Origin: Bacteroidota bacterium
Lineage (GTDB): Bacteria; Bacteroidota; Bacteroidia; Chitinophagales; Chitinophagaceae
Assembly (NCBI GenBank): GCA_029573235.1
Contig: JAKQGX010000027.1
Location: 62,001-126,000, forward strand
Direction: 5' to 3'
Length of the DNA: 64,000 nucleotides
Both the position numbers and the translations under genes were made by a program. The notes under the pieces are model-generated. The model had not been told where the DNA came from. It was given only the letters and a program-made list of their open reading frames with translations, and ran no database searches. Positions 45,826-55,900 of the stretch are shown here, piece by piece (position 1 is the first letter of the stretch; each line of letters begins with the position of its first letter).

Positions 45826-46677
45826 ATGAATCTCAAACATATATTACAAGAATTATCCCAAACGGACAACACCGATTTTGATAAAAGCGAACAGCGTCGC
45901 GATTTGTTGAAAAGCGTAACACGCAAGCTTGCCTTAACAGCCATACCATTTGCTGTAGGTGCCAGCACCGAAAAAGCCGCAGCGAAAACAACCAACACCA
46001 GTTTGGATACGCTTAATTTTTTATTAGCCTTTCAACACATGGTGGCAGCCTATTATAAAGCCGCCGTTACTGCCGGTATTAATAATAGCTTGTTCCCTTC
46101 TACGGATGCACAACGAGCATTTGAAACCATTCGTGATTATGAAGCCGCTCACGCTGCATTCTTGACGCAAACCATTAATGCCGCCAGCCCCAATGCTGCC
46201 GTGCTTCCCAATGCCAATGGGTATGACTATACATTAGACGGTGCTTTGCTTACCTTTAATGATTATAAAACCATGTTGGCAGTAGCGCAAGTGTTAGAAG
46301 ATACAGCCATTCGGGTTTTTAAAGGACAATTGGATAGCTTCGTAAGAAACAATATCGTTACTGATTTGCTCAACATTCAGTCGGTGAAAGCCAGATGTGC
46401 TGCACATATTCGACAAATGCGTACCACAATAGCCGGTGGAAGTGCAAAGGTAAAACCTTGGGTTACGTTGAATCAAAGTGGCGTTGCCAATACCGTATTT
46501 GCCGCTGGCTATGCCGGAGAAGAAGCAACCATGCAATACGGTATTAACATTACAGGTATTGGCGGACAAGCCGTATCGGCTACTGCTGCCAGTGAAGCCT
46601 TTGATGAACCACTGACCCAACAGCAATCGATGGATATTTTGAACATGTTCCTTTACCAATCACAATCACGATCGTAA
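45826..46677 (+). CDS. Ferritin-like protein (second of pair)
   Basis: This 283-residue paralogue of the preceding gene has a signal-like segment with RRDLLKSVTRKLALTAIPFA and AAAKT that may be a divergent Tat signal. The bundle helices are TLNFLLAFQHMVAAYYKAAV, TIRDYEAAHAAFLTQTI, and LNIQSVKARCAAHIRQM, in which the E-A-R-H of the first protein has become K-A-R-C-A-A-H. The ligand set therefore differs and this subunit may have lost a metal site. A C-terminal extension of about 70 residues (GEEATMQYGINITGIGGQAV) is absent from the first. The two may form a hetero-oligomer; this is inference. Confidence 0.82.
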   Translation: MNLKHILQELSQTDNTDFDKSEQRRDLLKSVTRKLALTAIPFAVGASTEKAAAKTTNTSLDTLNFLLAFQHMVAAYYKAAVTAGINNSLFPSTDAQRAFETIRDYEAAHAAFLTQTINAASPNAAVLPNANGYDYTLDGALLTFNDYKTMLAVAQVLEDTAIRVFKGQLDSFVRNNIVTDLLNIQSVKARCAAHIRQMRTTIAGGSAKVKPWVTLNQSGVANTVFAAGYAGEEATMQYGINITGIGGQAVSATAASEAFDEPLTQQQSMDILNMFLYQSQSRS

Positions 46678-46761
46678 GGAAGATACCCCTAGACTACCTA
46701 ATATTTCCATTTTGGATAATAGCGGTCAAGATGGTTTGGAAGGAAACAGTTGCTAAAAAAT

Positions 46762-46788
46762 AGAGAGTAGTTGTCTGCTCTCTTTTTT
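46762..46788 (+). terminator. Terminator after the ferritin-like pair
   Basis: AGAGAGTAG, loop TTGT and CTGCTCTCT form a 9-bp stem (one T-G wobble) followed by six T residues. Confidence 0.8.
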
Positions 46789-46835
46789 CGTAATAAACAA
46801 TACAAAGATAAAATAGCTCCTATTGTTTGGGCTGT

Positions 46836-48173
46836 ATGATACGGATGCCAATACTAAGAATTGCATATGGGTTTCATGGAGCAGTTGTAGGCTTGCATCT
46901 AGTATATTTTCTATTGGCGTTGCATTACGGACATATTTATAATGGAGATAGCTTTGAGTATATTCATGAAGCAATAAATATTAAAGACCATTTCTTTTTT
47001 TATAGCGGCAATCCGGCATTACCCATTACGGAAGAGTATATGACACTGCGCCCGCCCGGTTATCCTTTGTTTTTATTGCTTACGTATATATGGGGCATCA
47101 ATAATTGGATGGTATTGGCTTGGCAGAGTGCTATTTCGGTACTCAATATCTTCTTGTGCAGAAACACTTTTATGCTATTGGGGTATGATAAAAAGTATGA
47201 TGGTTGGCTGTTTTTATGCTTGCTGTTTTATCCCAGTCAATTGATTTATGCCCACCTCATGGCGCCCGATATTTTGTTGCAAACATTTACCCTGCTATAC
47301 ATTAGGTATATGGTGCTCTTCTTACTTAAAAAGGATAGCCGATACGTGTGGTGGATGTCTTTGGCACTAATAGGCGGTTTGTTTATGAAGCCGGTATTAT
47401 ATCCTTATGCCTTTATTCATTTCCCATTGATAGCGATATTGAGCCTGCGGCAAAAAACAATGACACATACCTTTGCAGCATTGCTACCATTGCTATGTAT
47501 TGTAGCCTATAGTTTGGTCAATAAAGCTAGAACCGGGAAATATCATTTCTCCAGTATTCAATCTTTTAATGCTATCTATTATTATCAACGATATTATACC
47601 GACAAGGTAAGCAAGGAAAAGGGACAAACATATATTCAACTAGAACGAGCCGCCATTGTAGCCCTTCCTACCTTTGCGCAACGGTATGATAAAGCGAATG
47701 AGCGTGGAATAGAAATATTGAAAGAAAATTTCTTTAGTTATATGCCCTACCATTTGGGAAAGAGCGTTTTATTTTTTTTGGAAACAGGACGTGGTGAATT
47801 AGAAGAGTTTACCGGTAGGCTCACCCTTAGAAGCATATATGCCGGAGAGGCAAGGAAATTTTCTACAGTGCTAAGAGAAAGTAGCTGGAAGGAATTGGGT
47901 GCGTATATTAAAGTAAATATTACAGTAGTGATTGCACTTATCACACTGCTTACAAATGTGCTGAAGTTGATAGGGTTGTTTCTTTTTGCTCGTTATGCAT
48001 CGGTGCCTTCATTAGTAAAATGGTTTTTGTTTTTGTTCTTTGCTTACTTTGCTTTGCTCACCGGACCTATATCCAATGCGCATTATGTGATGCCGGTATC
48101 GTTAGCTATTATGTGTGGAGGTATCACCGGCTATATCGTAACCTTCAAAAGAAGAACGTATCTTGCCCACTAA
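46836..48173 (+). CDS. Polytopic membrane protein, GT39/ArnT-like
   Basis: This 445-residue protein has about ten membrane helices. After the first helix comes a periplasmic loop NGDSFEYIHEAINIKDH and then ITEEYMTLRPPGYPLFLLLT. The acidic D in GDSFEY plus RPPGYP is the pattern of GT-C glycosyltransferases of the GT39 (PMT/ArnT) kind, which use lipid-linked sugars. The start is uncertain: ATG 46836 is chosen, with ATG 46845 and an upstream TTG as alternatives. A second protein of the same kind follows directly. Acceptor and sugar are unknown. Confidence 0.72.
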   Translation: MIRMPILRIAYGFHGAVVGLHLVYFLLALHYGHIYNGDSFEYIHEAINIKDHFFFYSGNPALPITEEYMTLRPPGYPLFLLLTYIWGINNWMVLAWQSAISVLNIFLCRNTFMLLGYDKKYDGWLFLCLLFYPSQLIYAHLMAPDILLQTFTLLYIRYMVLFLLKKDSRYVWWMSLALIGGLFMKPVLYPYAFIHFPLIAILSLRQKTMTHTFAALLPLLCIVAYSLVNKARTGKYHFSSIQSFNAIYYYQRYYTDKVSKEKGQTYIQLERAAIVALPTFAQRYDKANERGIEILKENFFSYMPYHLGKSVLFFLETGRGELEEFTGRLTLRSIYAGEARKFSTVLRESSWKELGAYIKVNITVVIALITLLTNVLKLIGLFLFARYASVPSLVKWFLFLFFAYFALLTGPISNAHYVMPVSLAIMCGGITGYIVTFKRRTYLAH

Positions 48174-49770
48174 TAAGAAGGCTGTGAAGCATTCGTCATT
48201 ATACATTATCATATTGCCGTTGCTCCTGTTGCTTGTAGCAACCCTATCGGTCTTTCCTTTTTATCAGTATTATATAGACCCGGACGCTGTTGGTTACTTG
48301 TCAGTGGCAGAGCGCTATGCAAAAGGAGATGGGTATCATGCCATTAATGGTTACTGGAGTCCTTGGAGCTGTTGGCTCACAGCTGTATTAATAAAAGGTG
48401 GCATGGCTTCTTTTAAAGCCGGCATATTGATTAATACCCTTGGTGCCTCGGGTTTTCTCATTGCTTCTCATTTTCTATTTCGTAAGTTTTTATCGAATAC
48501 GACACTAATAGGATTGCTTAATGCCACCCTGGCGTTGTTCTTAGTATATGCTATTTTCAAGCAGAGTTTTGCCGACTTGTGGAGTTTCTTTTTTCTATTA
48601 GTAATTGTTTTGAGTTTGATGCACCCTCGTTTCTTCCAAAGAACGTGGTTGTGGTGCTGTGTTGGCATTTTGGGAGCTTTGGCTTTTATGGCAAAGGCTT
48701 ATGCGTTCCCTTATGTTATACTATTGGTATCTACTATTACAATAGTAATCATCCGGAAAGAACAGCCGGCTTTTGCCCTAAAGACTGGGTTGAAAGTGGT
48801 GGCTACCACATTGGGCACAATGCTGCTTTTCAGCCTCCCCTGGTTGGTGGCGTTGCATCAAAAGTATGGAATGTGGACTACAGGCACTGCCGGTACGCTG
48901 AACCTTTCTTGGTATTTAATTGGTCATCCGTATTATAAAGAAGGCATCCAACTATTAGTGCCTCCTAATTCTGTAGATGCCCTTATGTATTGGGAAGACC
49001 CTTATTTATCTAATGGGGCTACACCGCATTTTTGGAATTCCCCATCCTTGTTCTTTCTGCAGATAGTACGAGTGGGTTACAATGTTCTGAAAGCATTTAT
49101 GAGCATGAATGAAATCAGTGCTTTCTTTTTGCCTACAGCCTTGATGTATGTTTTTGTGCTAAGCAAAAAGCATCAAAGCGACAGCATTTGGTCGCCACTC
49201 ATCATTCCTGCATGGGCATTCGTATTATTTCCCTTGGGTTATATTCTCATCCATTTCGAATCACGATACTTGTGGTTCTTGCTTCCATTCAGCTTGTTGA
49301 TGGTGGGTATAGTGTATGAGTACTATGGGCATCAATGCTCACGATTATTGCGGAATGTATTTCTCTTGGTGGTCTGTCTTAGTTATTGGTCGTTTCCTGT
49401 TTGGGAGATGAAAGCACTTTACCGCTCCGGTGAGCCGGAATACCAACTATCCAAACAGTTGCGTGAGGCGGCTATCAATGGCAGTTTTGCTACGAATATT
49501 TCACAAAGCAAAGACATGCAAAAAGTAATGCGGCTGGCTTGGTTTTCAAAAAATCCCTATTACTATATGCCCACACAGCCTTTGCATTCAGAGCTATTGC
49601 TACAAGAGTTAGAACGCTACCATATCAAGTACTACTTTCATTTTGACGCACCTGGTACTATTGCCAACTATCAGTTGTGCGATAGACAAGGGAAACCTTT
49701 CCCTACCGTATTCATAGATAGCACTAAAATGGGTTTGCAAGTCTTTCAATTGCATGATGAGCCCCGTTAG
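48163..49770 (+). CDS. Polytopic GT39-like membrane protein (second of pair)
   Basis: This protein of about 535 residues and 10-12 helices has a first periplasmic loop YYIDPDAVGYLSVAERYAKG and GYWSPWSCWLTA, again the GT-C pattern with an Asp pair after helix 1. The C-terminal ~110 residues are soluble. There is no good ATG: TTG at 48163 overlaps the preceding stop by 11 nt, and GTG at 48184 is an alternative with purine-rich sequence in front. The overlap implies co-translation with the preceding gene, so the two proteins may act on one glycan. Confidence 0.72.
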   Translation: MPTNKKAVKHSSLYIIILPLLLLLVATLSVFPFYQYYIDPDAVGYLSVAERYAKGDGYHAINGYWSPWSCWLTAVLIKGGMASFKAGILINTLGASGFLIASHFLFRKFLSNTTLIGLLNATLALFLVYAIFKQSFADLWSFFFLLVIVLSLMHPRFFQRTWLWCCVGILGALAFMAKAYAFPYVILLVSTITIVIIRKEQPAFALKTGLKVVATTLGTMLLFSLPWLVALHQKYGMWTTGTAGTLNLSWYLIGHPYYKEGIQLLVPPNSVDALMYWEDPYLSNGATPHFWNSPSLFFLQIVRVGYNVLKAFMSMNEISAFFLPTALMYVFVLSKKHQSDSIWSPLIIPAWAFVLFPLGYILIHFESRYLWFLLPFSLLMVGIVYEYYGHQCSRLLRNVFLLVVCLSYWSFPVWEMKALYRSGEPEYQLSKQLREAAINGSFATNISQSKDMQKVMRLAWFSKNPYYYMPTQPLHSELLLQELERYHIKYYFHFDAPGTIANYQLCDRQGKPFPTVFIDSTKMGLQVFQLHDEPR

Positions 49771-49855
49771 TGATTATTTCAAAAGTATGTGGAACGACAT
49801 AGTTGATGGCAAAATATGCCCATCATTTTTGCTGCCATAAGATGTAGTATAGAAA

Positions 49856-49881
49856 AAGCCGACTTTTTTGTAAGCCGGCTT
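49856..49881 (-). terminator. Terminator of the porin-like gene
   Basis: On the minus strand AAGCCG and CGGCTT close a hairpin with an A-rich loop, followed by TTTC, 27 bp after the stop at 49908. Confidence 0.6.
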
Positions 49882-49907
49882 GGTTGCATTGTAACTTTTA
49901 TTGCTAT

Positions 49908-50558
49908 TTAGAATTGGTACTTCAATCCTATTTGAAGCCCCACATTCATATTGTAAGTTTTGGCTCTGTTGGTTGGGTAGAAGATATAATCTTCATCTTC
50001 TGCATTAGTGAAGTCGGTATCAAAATAGATTCCTGTTTGTAAAGAAAGGTTGTCAATTAATCTGAATTGAGCACCTACATTAGCCATCATACCAAAGGTA
50101 GTAGATTGGTACTTGTCTTTATTCTCGATTGTTTTCCCATTGGTAGTTGCTTCAGATTTTGATAAGAAACTCAGTTGAGGTCCTATTTTACCATATAATC
50201 CCACAGCGTTTGATACATCGCTGCTGTAAGACAAGTACAATGGAACCTTTACGTAGCCTAGCTTTTGGTCAACATCTCCTAATAAAATCACGTTCATTTT
50301 TTGTCCCTGTAAGCTATAAAGCACATCAATACCTACACCTACATTGTCGGTAAAGTTGTACCCAACACCGGCGCCAATGTTGGTGCGGAAAGTGGTTTCT
50401 TTATCAATTGCTTTATTGTCTTTGTCGTCTGCGTTTTGTAGTGAGCTAAATTGAGGAGTCACTTTCACGCTTACATTTAATCCTTTTTGAGCGTTGGCTT
50501 GGGTTGTTGTTCCGATCAATAGTGCTACAACGGCGGCACTCATAAGATACTTTTTCAT
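49908..50558 (-). CDS. Outer-membrane beta-barrel protein, porin family
   Basis: This 216-residue exported protein has a signal peptide MKKYLMSAAVVALLIGTTTQANAQ. Eight or so amphipathic strands follow (NIGAGVGYNFTDNVGVGIDV, YVKVPLYLSYSSD, VGLYGKIGPQLSFLSKSE), ending in YNMNVGLQIGLKYQF with a terminal aromatic typical of BAM-inserted barrels. The ATG at 50556-50558 is preferred because it starts the signal peptide; one 11 codons upstream is possible. It is of the PorT/outer membrane beta-barrel type, with unknown role. It is transcribed divergently from nothing nearby, with an AraC regulator just upstream on the same strand. Confidence 0.78.
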   Translation of the reverse strand: MKKYLMSAAVVALLIGTTTQANAQKGLNVSVKVTPQFSSLQNADDKDNKAIDKETTFRTNIGAGVGYNFTDNVGVGIDVLYSLQGQKMNVILLGDVDQKLGYVKVPLYLSYSSDVSNAVGLYGKIGPQLSFLSKSEATTNGKTIENKDKYQSTTFGMMANVGAQFRLIDNLSLQTGIYFDTDFTNAEDEDYIFYPTNRAKTYNMNVGLQIGLKYQF

Positions 50559-50671
50559 TTTGTATACTTTTTTTGTTTCTGAAATGTTCACTCGTATTGA
50601 GTGATGATTAACGATGCAAAATTCTATACAAAATATTCAGTTGAATAAGTCAGTTTTGGAACATTATATGT

Positions 50672-51529
50672 CTAAATGGTATGAACTTGCCCGGCACGTT
50701 TCCGAAATTGAGAGGGTGTTTGTTGCAATGTTTTTTTGAAAAATTTAGAGAAAATAAACTGGTCGGCAAATCCAAGATCAAAAGCAATATTGGCAATGCT
50801 GTTTTCGTAAATCATCAGTCGTTTACAAGCTTCTTCTACTAATAATTGTTGTAGAAAAAATGTAGGAGTGTTGCCGGTTATTTCTTTTACGCAAATAGAA
50901 AGGTATTTGATGGATATGAATAGTTTTTCAGCGTAAAATTTTAGCTCTCTTTCCTTCAAATAATGTTGGGCGGCAAGTTCTAAAAATCGCACTGAAATAA
51001 ATTCTTTGCGCGAATTGACCGTCAGTGTGGGAGTATTGGATTTGAACTGTGCCTCCAGAAAGCTGACAATGGTATAGGCAACGGCGCTAAATGAATACTT
51101 GATTATTTCCTTTTGATAAGTAGTTTTTGTTTTCTGGTGAATGGTGTGATGTATATGTTGTAACACGCCCCAGACGCTATTAAAGTCATCTTTAGGAATA
51201 GGGACGCTGTTATTGGCACCGGCTTTGAGTGCTTGATATACATTGAATCGATTGAAATTGTAGTTGAAAAAATTTTTACTATCGGGCAAGAGTACTGCAA
51301 TAAATATTTCTACTGAAGCAGATATGGACTTCATTTCATAAATGTTCCTTGGCGAAATAAATAGAATACTATTGGACGTGTAATGATGCAATTGCCCATT
51401 CACGAGAAAATCAGCTTTCCCTTTTTTTATAAAAATAATAGCAAACTCCTTTGCATGGAATGCTTGGGTATCTTTCATCAGCGCCAAAAGATATTGCTCG
51501 TCAAAAAGTAATAAAGGGACTTCTTGCAT
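50672..51529 (-). CDS. AraC-family transcriptional regulator
   Basis: This 285-residue regulator has a cupin-like N-terminal sensing domain (about 1-150; NGQLHHYTSNSILFISPRNI) and a C-terminal AraC double helix-turn-helix (about 185-280; LYAEKLFISIKYLSICVKEI-like first half with ELKFYAEKLFIS, then IANIAFDLGFADQFIFSKFF, KKTLQQTPSQFRKRAG). The ligand is unknown. Its closest downstream neighbour on the same strand is the porin-like gene, 113 bp away, a possible target. Confidence 0.9.
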   Translation of the reverse strand: MQEVPLLLFDEQYLLALMKDTQAFHAKEFAIIFIKKGKADFLVNGQLHHYTSNSILFISPRNIYEMKSISASVEIFIAVLLPDSKNFFNYNFNRFNVYQALKAGANNSVPIPKDDFNSVWGVLQHIHHTIHQKTKTTYQKEIIKYSFSAVAYTIVSFLEAQFKSNTPTLTVNSRKEFISVRFLELAAQHYLKERELKFYAEKLFISIKYLSICVKEITGNTPTFFLQQLLVEEACKRLMIYENSIANIAFDLGFADQFIFSKFFKKTLQQTPSQFRKRAGQVHTI

Positions 51530-51662
51530 AATAGAAAAGGTAATAACAATTTGTGCCGGATACCATTGGCGTTCTCAACTGGAAAACTAAAACGTACAGC
51601 AAGTTTATAAAAAATTTTTATTGGCAAACAGGCAAAACATATAAATGCAACTGTAAATGCAT

Positions 51663-51670
51663 TACCTTTG
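51663..51670 (+). promoter_or_regulatory. -7 element of the aldolase gene
   Basis: TACCTTTG is a perfect TAnnTTTG, 28 nt upstream of the chosen ATG at 51699. An in-frame ATG at 51657 lies upstream of the box and is therefore unlikely to be used. Confidence 0.6.
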
Positions 51671-51698
51671 CCCAACTTTTTTAAAAATAGTACCCATC

Positions 51699-52757
51699 AT
51701 GGCATCAAACAAAATACAAGAGTTACTGGGTGACCAAGCCGAATTTTATCTGGGTCATCAGTGTAAAACAATTGACAAATCTGCTCTTCACACCCCTACG
51801 GCAGAAACTGTAAACAACGTGTGGATGCAAACGAACCGTAACACGCAAACATTACGTAGCATTCAAACCATTTTAGGCAACGGGCGTCTTGCCAATACCG
51901 GTTATGTATCTATTCTTCCGGTGGATCAAGGTATCGAACACAGTGGCGGTGCTTCTTTTGCTCCTAATCCTATATATTTTGATCCGGAAAACATTGTGAA
52001 ATTGGCAATAGAAGGTGGTTGCAATGCTGTTGCTTCTACATATGGAGTATTAGGTGCTACTGCTCGCAAATACGCACACAAGATTCCTTATATCGTAAAA
52101 ATTAACCACAACGAATTTATTTCATATCCCAATCGTTTTGACCAAATCATGTTTGGAACCATCAAAGACGCGTGGAATATGGGTGCTGCCGCTGTAGGTG
52201 CTACTATCTACTTTGGTTCGGATGAAAGTGCTCGTCAAATTGTTGAAGTTGCTAAAGCTTTTGAATACGCACACGAATTAGGTATGGCTACTGTATTGTG
52301 GTGCTACCTTCGTAATAGTTCCTTCAAGAAAGATGGTGTAGATTACCACACTGCTGCCGATCTTACCGGACAAGCCAATCATCTTGGTGTGACCATCCAA
52401 GCCGATATTATCAAGCAAAAATTACCTACGAACAATGGAGGATACAATGCTTTGAATTTCGGTAAAACACATAAAAAAGTGTATGAAGAACTAACCACCG
52501 ACCACCCTATTGATTTGTGCCGCTACCAAGTAGCAAACTGCTATATGGGTAGAGTAGGGTTGATAAACTCCGGTGGAGAATCCAAAGGAGCCTCCGACTT
52601 ATCAGAAGCCGTAATGACTGCTGTAGTAAACAAACGCGCTGGCGGTATGGGGCTTATCAGTGGACGTAAAGCTTTCCAAAAAGATATGAAAGTGGGTGTG
52701 GAATTATTAAACACCATTCAAGATGTTTACTTAGACGACACGATTACATTAGCGTAA
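51699..52757 (+). CDS. fbaB: Class I fructose-bisphosphate aldolase
   Basis: This 352-residue DhnA/FbaB-type aldolase cleaves fructose 1,6-bisphosphate in glycolysis and works in reverse in gluconeogenesis. Recognisable segments are [73 protein letters not shown] and the phosphate-binding [15 protein letters not shown]. The Schiff-base lysine is expected in the barrel, but I do not assign its number. It is monocistronic with a strong promoter box and a strong terminator, consistent with high expression. Confidence 0.92.
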   Translation: MASNKIQELLGDQAEFYLGHQCKTIDKSALHTPTAETVNNVWMQTNRNTQTLRSIQTILGNGRLANTGYVSILPVDQGIEHSGGASFAPNPIYFDPENIVKLAIEGGCNAVASTYGVLGATARKYAHKIPYIVKINHNEFISYPNRFDQIMFGTIKDAWNMGAAAVGATIYFGSDESARQIVEVAKAFEYAHELGMATVLWCYLRNSSFKKDGVDYHTAADLTGQANHLGVTIQADIIKQKLPTNNGGYNALNFGKTHKKVYEELTTDHPIDLCRYQVANCYMGRVGLINSGGESKGASDLSEAVMTAVVNKRAGGMGLISGRKAFQKDMKVGVELLNTIQDVYLDDTITLA

Positions 52758-52779
52758 TCCATCAAACTTGATTAATCAG

Positions 52780-52816
52780 CAAAGGCTGCCTTATTCGGGC
52801 AGCCTTTGTTTGTTTT
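52780..52816 (+). terminator. Aldolase terminator
   Basis: CAAAGGCTGCC and GGCAGCCTTTG form a perfect 11-bp stem with a 7-nt loop, followed by TTTGTTTT. Confidence 0.9.
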
Positions 52817-52943
52817 CCTACTTCGTTAAACGAGTAACGCAAAGGTATTTTTCCTATACTTAATCGCTTTGTACACCTAACTTTTGTCGATAAAGGGCTG
52901 TCTATAATAAGGATTAAAGTTTTACATTTACGTATCTAAACTG

Positions 52944-55900
52944 ATGATTTCGAAAATGCGGTATTTCTATTCCTTTTTATTCCTTTTGGGTGGCTTGTTT
53001 TTCTCATGGAACTCATTTGCACAGTATAAGACGCTAGAGTTTATAGAAAATAAAGGACAGTGGGAAGGCCCGCATCAATACCTCGCCTCCACAGAAATTG
53101 AAAACATCTATTTAGAAAAAAATGCCATTACCTATTCTTTGTCCGATGCGAAAAACCTGGAATATATAAAAAAACTGAAAGATGGCGGACTCAAAGACGG
53201 TACGGTTTTTAAATACCATACATACAAAGTGACCTTTACCGGTGCCAATACGCAATGCGAAATTACCCCCGGGAAGAAAGAACGACATTACTATAACTAT
53301 TTCCTCGGCAGTAATCCTGAAAAATGGCAAACCGAAATACACCCCGCTCGTGTATTGGATTATAAGGCAATCTACCCCGGAGTGGACATGCACATCTCAT
53401 CCGAAAAGCAACAATTAAAATATGAATTTATATTGGCTGCCGGTGCTGACCCGAGTCAAATAATCATGCGGTATGATGGGCAAGAGCAATTGTTGCTTAG
53501 TAAAGGGAATTTGATCATTAAAACATCTGTAGGAGAAGTAAAAGAGCTAAAACCATATACGTATCAACTCATTAACGGAGAAAAAAAAGAAATTGCTTGC
53601 CACTACCAAGTAAAGGGGAATGAAGTAAGTTTTTTTTTCCCGAAAGGTTATGATAAGAGCAGCCTTTTAGTCATCGACCCAACCGTAGTCTTTGCCACAT
53701 TCACCGGTGCCACGGCCGACAACTGGGGCTTTACCGCCACGTATGACCAGTCCGGAAATTTTTATGCCGGAGGTATTGTCAGCTATATCCAACCGACCAA
53801 CAGTTTTCCCACTTCGCTAGGTGCTTTTCAAACAGTGTATAACGGAGGCAGCACTACTACCAATACACAGTACCCATGCGATATTGTTGTGTTTAAATAT
53901 AATGCAGTGGGCAATGCCTACTTGTTTGCAACCTTTTTAGGAGGCACCAACAACGAGCAGCCTCATAGTTTGGTGGTGGATGCCGCCAATAACCTCATTG
54001 TTGCTGGCCGCACTTACTCTGCCAACTATCCTGTAAAGTCAGACTCTTATGATACCTCCTATAATGGTGGTGCCGACATTATAATAACCAAACTGAATGC
54101 TACCGGTACCGCCCTGTTAGGTTCTACTTATATTGGTGGCTCCGGCGATGATGGGGTGAACGAAAATGCAGGGGCTTTTGTACAAGGCGTATTAAAACAC
54201 AACTTTGGCGATGATGCACGTAGTGAAGTAATAATTGACAATGCTGCCAATGTGTATATGGCTGCTTCTACTGTTTCTGCCAATTTCCCCATTACATCTA
54301 ATGCTTTTCAATCATCCTTACAAGGAGGGCAAGATGGTGTAGTAATAAAATTAAACAACAATCTCTCCAACCTAATATGGAGCACCTATTTGGGAGGCTC
54401 TAGTAACGATGGTGCTTATGTGCTGGCGCTTAATAAGCAACAGTCACATTTGTATGTAGGAGGTGGTACTCGCAGTGCTAATTTCCCAATTACATTGGGC
54501 ACCCTCAACTCTACGTACATTGGTGGCACGGTGGATGGATTTATTTGCCGTTTTAATAACAGTGGTACTTATGGGCTAGATAAAACTACCTTTATAGGCA
54601 CCACCAATTACGACCAATGTTATGGGCTGCAAATAGATGATGAGAATAGTGTGTATGCGATGGGACAGACATTGGGTGGCACCTTTCCGGTTACACCTGG
54701 AGTATATAGTAATGCGGGCTCCAGCCAGTTTGTAATAAAACTTGACAGTTTGTTAGCTACTAATGTTTACTCAACCGTCTTTGGCTCTAGCAATAGTACA
54801 CAAACCAATATATCTCCTGTTGCCTTCTTGGTGGATACTTGCCAAAACGTATATATTTCCGGTTGGGGAGGTAATTTGGGAGGTGCTACTTTTACCGGTA
54901 TCGGCACAACTTTAGGCATGTACACTAGCAGTGGAGCTATACAAACGGTAACCGACGGAAGTGATTTTTACTTTTTTGTATTGGCGAAAAATGCCATCTC
55001 GCCACTATACGCAACCTTTTATGGAGGTAATGGAGCCGGCGAGCACGTAGATGGAGGTACCAGTCGATTTGATAAAAATGGTGTCGTTTATCAAGCTATC
55101 TGCGGTGGCTGTGGTGGCAATTCTAATTTTCCAACCACGGCAGGGTCTGTAAGTACCATCAATGGTAGTGCTAACTGTAATATCGCAGCTATTAAGATGG
55201 CGTTTGAATTAGGTGTCGTAAATGCGTTGGCTATAGCCAATCCGGATACGGTGGGTTGTGCGCCCTTTCTTGTCAATTTTAGCAACGGCTCTACCAATGC
55301 CACAAGCTATAGTTGGGATTTTGGTGACGGTGGCAGCAGTACACTTGCTACACCCTCACATACCTATCTCAATCCGGGAAATTATACCGTACGCATGATT
55401 GCTAACAACCCCAATGCCTGCAAAGTAAGCGATACTGTGTACCTGCAAGTAGTTGTTATCAACAATTCCATTGTGCCGGCATTCCAGTTTTCTAAAGTAG
55501 ATAGTTGCTCTCCTTATAGTGCATTACTTACAAACACGTCTATCATTCCACCTGTAGGCACCACTACTTTTCACTGGGACTTTGGTGATGGCACTACCTC
55601 AACGCTTCAAAACCCGCCACTGCATACCTTTCCGGATACCGGATGTTATACCGTTCGTTTGATATTGACCAACCCTCAAGCTTGTAAATCACCGGATACG
55701 ATTATTCATAAAATCTGCTATCAGGTGACTACTGTAACAGCCGCTATGACTGTACCGGATACGCTTTGTATCAATATGCCCGGACAGTTTAGCAGCAACG
55801 CTATTAATGCACAATCCATTCAATGGGATTTTGGCGATGGTACTTCAGGCACTATGCCCAACACGTCGCATACCTATAGTGCTCCCGGGCTTTATACGGT

